Below are positions 62,142 to 64,000 of a stretch of DNA of 64,000 nucleotides, piece after piece (positions within the stretch are counted from its first letter, which is position 1; each line of letters opens with the position of its first letter). Origin of the DNA: an uncultured Christensenellaceae bacterium (GTDB taxonomy: Bacteria > Bacillota > Clostridia > Christensenellales > Borkfalkiaceae). The stretch is taken from assembly GCA_910587825.1 (NCBI GenBank), contig CAJUNJ010000001.1, positions 1-64,000 on the forward strand, written 5' to 3'. The notes beneath the pieces are model-generated. The model did no database searches. It had not been told where the DNA came from and was given only the letters and a program-made list of their open reading frames with translations. Made by a program: the position numbers and the translations under genes.

Positions 62142-63422
62142 TTAACCTTCGCGGTACTTAATTCCTATATCCTTGCGGTAATGCATACCATCCCAGCTTA
62201 CTTGTTCAACAGCCGAATAAGCTTTTTTCCTTGCCTCTTCAACGTCTTTACCTCTTGCGACAACGCCTAACACCCTTCCGCCGTTGGTAACAAGCTTACC
62301 GTCATTAACCGCCGTTCCCGCGTGTACCAAGGTGGCGTCTTTTATATCGCCGACGCTTATTTCTTTACCTTTGGCATAGCTTACAGGATACCCGCCGCTG
62401 GCAAGCACAACGCATACGCAAGCCCCGTCTTCCCATTCGATTTTAACGTCAGAAAGTCTTTCTTCAGTAACCGCTTCGAAAATATCCAAAAGGTCGGTTT
62501 TAAGCATAGGCAAAACGACCTGAGTTTCGGGGTCGCCGAAGCGCGAATTGTATTCGATAACTTTCATACCCTTGTCGGTGCGCATAAGCCCGAAGTACAG
62601 ACAACCTTTAAATTTTCTGCCCTCTGCGTTCATAGCTTTGACAGTGGGTATCATTATTTTTTTAAGAACTTCTTTTTCAAGCTTTTCCGTCCAGAACGGA
62701 CAGGGTGAAAACGTGCCCATACCGCCCGTATTAAGCCCCTTGTCGCCGTCGTACGCGCGCTTATGGTCGCACGAAGTAATCATAGGAACTATCGTCTTTC
62801 CGTCGGTAAAAGCGAGAACGGATACCTCTTCGCCCGGTGTATATTTAAGTCCGCGCAAACATTCTTCTATAACAATTTTATTGCCTGCGGAACCGAAAGC
62901 TTTGTCAAGCATTATTTCTTTCAAGCCCTCTTCCGCCTGTTCAAGCGTTTCGCATACGAGTACGCCCTTGCCGAGCGCAAGCCCGTCGGCTTTTAAAACT
63001 ATGGGCGCACCCTTTGAACGAACATATTCCAACGCCGCGCCGTAATCTTCGAAAATTTCGCACTCCGCAGTCGGAATTTTGTACTTTTTCATAAGCTGCT
63101 TGGCAAAAGCCTTGCTTGCTTCAATCTGAGCCGCCGCTTTGTTAGGTCCGAAGCAACGTTTGCCTATACTTTCAAGTCCGTCGACAAGTCCGACAGCCAA
63201 GGGGTCGTCGGGTGTTACGACGTAATAATCTATTTCGGGATGTTCTAACGCAAACGCCTTTACCGCCTCGACGTTCATATAGTCGACATTGATATTTTCG
63301 GCAATTTCGGCGGTGCCCGCATTGCCTTTCATACAGTATAATTTTTCAACGCGTTTGCTTTTTTTAAGCGCAAGCAGAATAGCATGTTCCCTTCCGCCGT
63401 TACCTATTACGAGTACGTTCAT
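62142..63422 (-). CDS. purD: Phosphoribosylamine-glycine ligase
   Basis: Makes GAR from phosphoribosylamine, glycine and ATP. The 426-residue ATP-grasp enzyme begins MNVLVIGNGGREHAI. It has YYVVTPDDPLAVGLVDGLE, the ATP-grasp loop APIVLKADGLALGKGV, GEEVSVLAFTDG, GGMGTFSPCPFW and NSRFGDPETQVVLPML. ATG 63422 is chosen because GGGG lies before it and the protein starts as in other PurD. Confidence 0.97.
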   Translation of the reverse strand: MNVLVIGNGGREHAILLALKKSKRVEKLYCMKGNAGTAEIAENINVDYMNVEAVKAFALEHPEIDYYVVTPDDPLAVGLVDGLESIGKRCFGPNKAAAQIEASKAFAKQLMKKYKIPTAECEIFEDYGAALEYVRSKGAPIVLKADGLALGKGVLVCETLEQAEEGLKEIMLDKAFGSAGNKIVIEECLRGLKYTPGEEVSVLAFTDGKTIVPMITSCDHKRAYDGDKGLNTGGMGTFSPCPFWTEKLEKEVLKKIMIPTVKAMNAEGRKFKGCLYFGLMRTDKGMKVIEYNSRFGDPETQVVLPMLKTDLLDIFEAVTEERLSDVKIEWEDGACVCVVLASGGYPVSYAKGKEISVGDIKDATLVHAGTAVNDGKLVTNGGRVLGVVARGKDVEEARKKAYSAVEQVSWDGMHYRKDIGIKYREG

Positions 63423-63440
63423 AAAACCCCACAAATACTA

Positions 63441-64000
63441 TTAATGTTTGAAATGACGGTCGCCAACGAAGACCATTGCAATACCCGCCGCGTTGCAGGC
63501 GTCAACCGAATCTTTATCGCGTATGGAACCGCCCGGCTGGATTATTGCAGTTATTCCTGCCTTGACGCATTCTTCCACGCAGTCCGCAAACGGGAAGAAA
63601 GCATCGGAAGCCATAACCGACCCCTTTGCTTTTCCGCCAGCGTGAGCTATCGCCTGTTGCGCCGCCCAAATTCTGTTAGTCTGCCCCATTCCGATACCGG
63701 TTGTTCTGTCGCGTTTTCCTATAACGATAGCGTTTGACTTGGTGTGTTTAACAACTTTCCAGTTGAAAAGCAACGCTTCTATTTCTTCCTCGGTGGGGGC
63801 GCGGTCGGTAACTACGCCCGTGCCGTAAACAGTCTTCTGTTTGCCGTCGGCAAGCGCAACCGTCTCCATCGTTGCTTTGGTTGTGAAAAGATTCATATCT
63901 TCGTTTTTAAGCAACGTTTCATCGTATTGCTGGACAAGTAGTCCGCCGTACACCTTTTTCATATCGAACGCGGAGCTATCGCGTTTGCAGGATATATCGT
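63441..64000 (-). CDS. purH: PurH, C-terminal part (cut by window edge)
   Basis: The end of the bifunctional AICAR transformylase / IMP cyclohydrolase, which runs off the right edge; the frame stays open to 64000. The visible part is from the AICAR transformylase domain: GGLLVQQYD, NWKVVKHTKSNAIVI, a GIGMGQTNRI block, SDAFFPFAD and the final IQPGGSIRDKDS...VFVGDRHFKH. It ends 18 bases before the purD ATG. Confidence 0.95.
   Translation of the reverse strand, partial: DISCKRDSSAFDMKKVYGGLLVQQYDETLLKNEDMNLFTTKATMETVALADGKQKTVYGTGVVTDRAPTEEEIEALLFNWKVVKHTKSNAIVIGKRDRTTGIGMGQTNRIWAAQQAIAHAGGKAKGSVMASDAFFPFADCVEECVKAGITAIIQPGGSIRDKDSVDACNAAGIAMVFVGDRHFKH

Noticed and set aside
1..64000. CRISPR arrays or rRNA genes
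   Set aside because: No regularly spaced short repeats with unique spacers and no rRNA-like stretches were seen.

Overview
The window looks like a chromosomal segment of a moderately low-GC Bacillota/Clostridia-type bacterium, probably an uncultivated gut lineage. The grounds are the B. subtilis-like order polC-locus / rimP / nusA / rnpM / ylxQ / infB / rbfA / nrnA / truB / ribF, AGGAGG-type ribosome sites, TTGACA-17-TATAAT promoters, Gram-positive lipoproteins and a single-chain PurL. I cannot name the genus from sequence alone. Almost everything is on the minus strand.

Left arm (1-7.7 kb): hairpins resembling an IS200/IS605 end, a small lipoprotein, a type III restriction-modification pair (res, and mod with its C-terminal domain in another frame), a small membrane protein, murG and mntP. 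Three promoters in this arm sit almost on their start codons, suggesting leaderless or near-leaderless mRNAs.

Candidate genomic island (about 7.97-37.97 kb): it starts at the 3' end of an intact tRNA-Pro(AGG) gene and ends at a 27-bp exact copy of that 3' end, followed by a strong hairpin terminator. No integrase is visible. Inside lies one long leftward glycan-use locus: a three-module surface lipoprotein, a sugar-binding protein fused to InlB-type repeats, a GH97 lipoprotein, a second binding protein, two permeases, an ABC ATPase with two large insertions, a LacI-type regulator, a DUF4965/glutaminase-A-like protein, GH3, a MORN+SGNH esterase, GH31 with PA14, GH36 (two compensating frameshifts), an acetylesterase-like hydrolase and GH42. 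The set suggests capture, import and debranching of an acylated oligosaccharide rich in alpha-galactosyl/alpha-glucosyl and beta-linked residues. The main promoter and the promoter of the neighbouring membrane-protein gene share an upstream palindrome, ACATTAA-N2-TTAATGT; in the second case it is the core of a perfect 40-bp palindrome. An IS110 transposase remnant lies at the left border and a DUF4143 ATPase at the right.

Middle (38-43.7 kb): a small operon of an XRE regulator fused to a membrane segment and outer domain, with lipoproteins and unknown proteins; tRNA-Gly(CCC) with an unusual C at position 55; two decayed convergent gene ends; a ferritin-like protein; and an MBL-fold hydrolase.

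Right arm (43.8-64 kb): housekeeping genes dtd, efp, pepP, nfo, a DUF3267 membrane protease, ribF, truB, nrnA, rbfA, infB, ylxQ, rnpM, nusA, rimP, then ispG, nrdR, purL, purD and purH (cut by the window edge). The gene at the polC position encodes only 510 residues: PolC N-terminal, OB and DEDDh exonuclease parts without PHP or polymerase domains.
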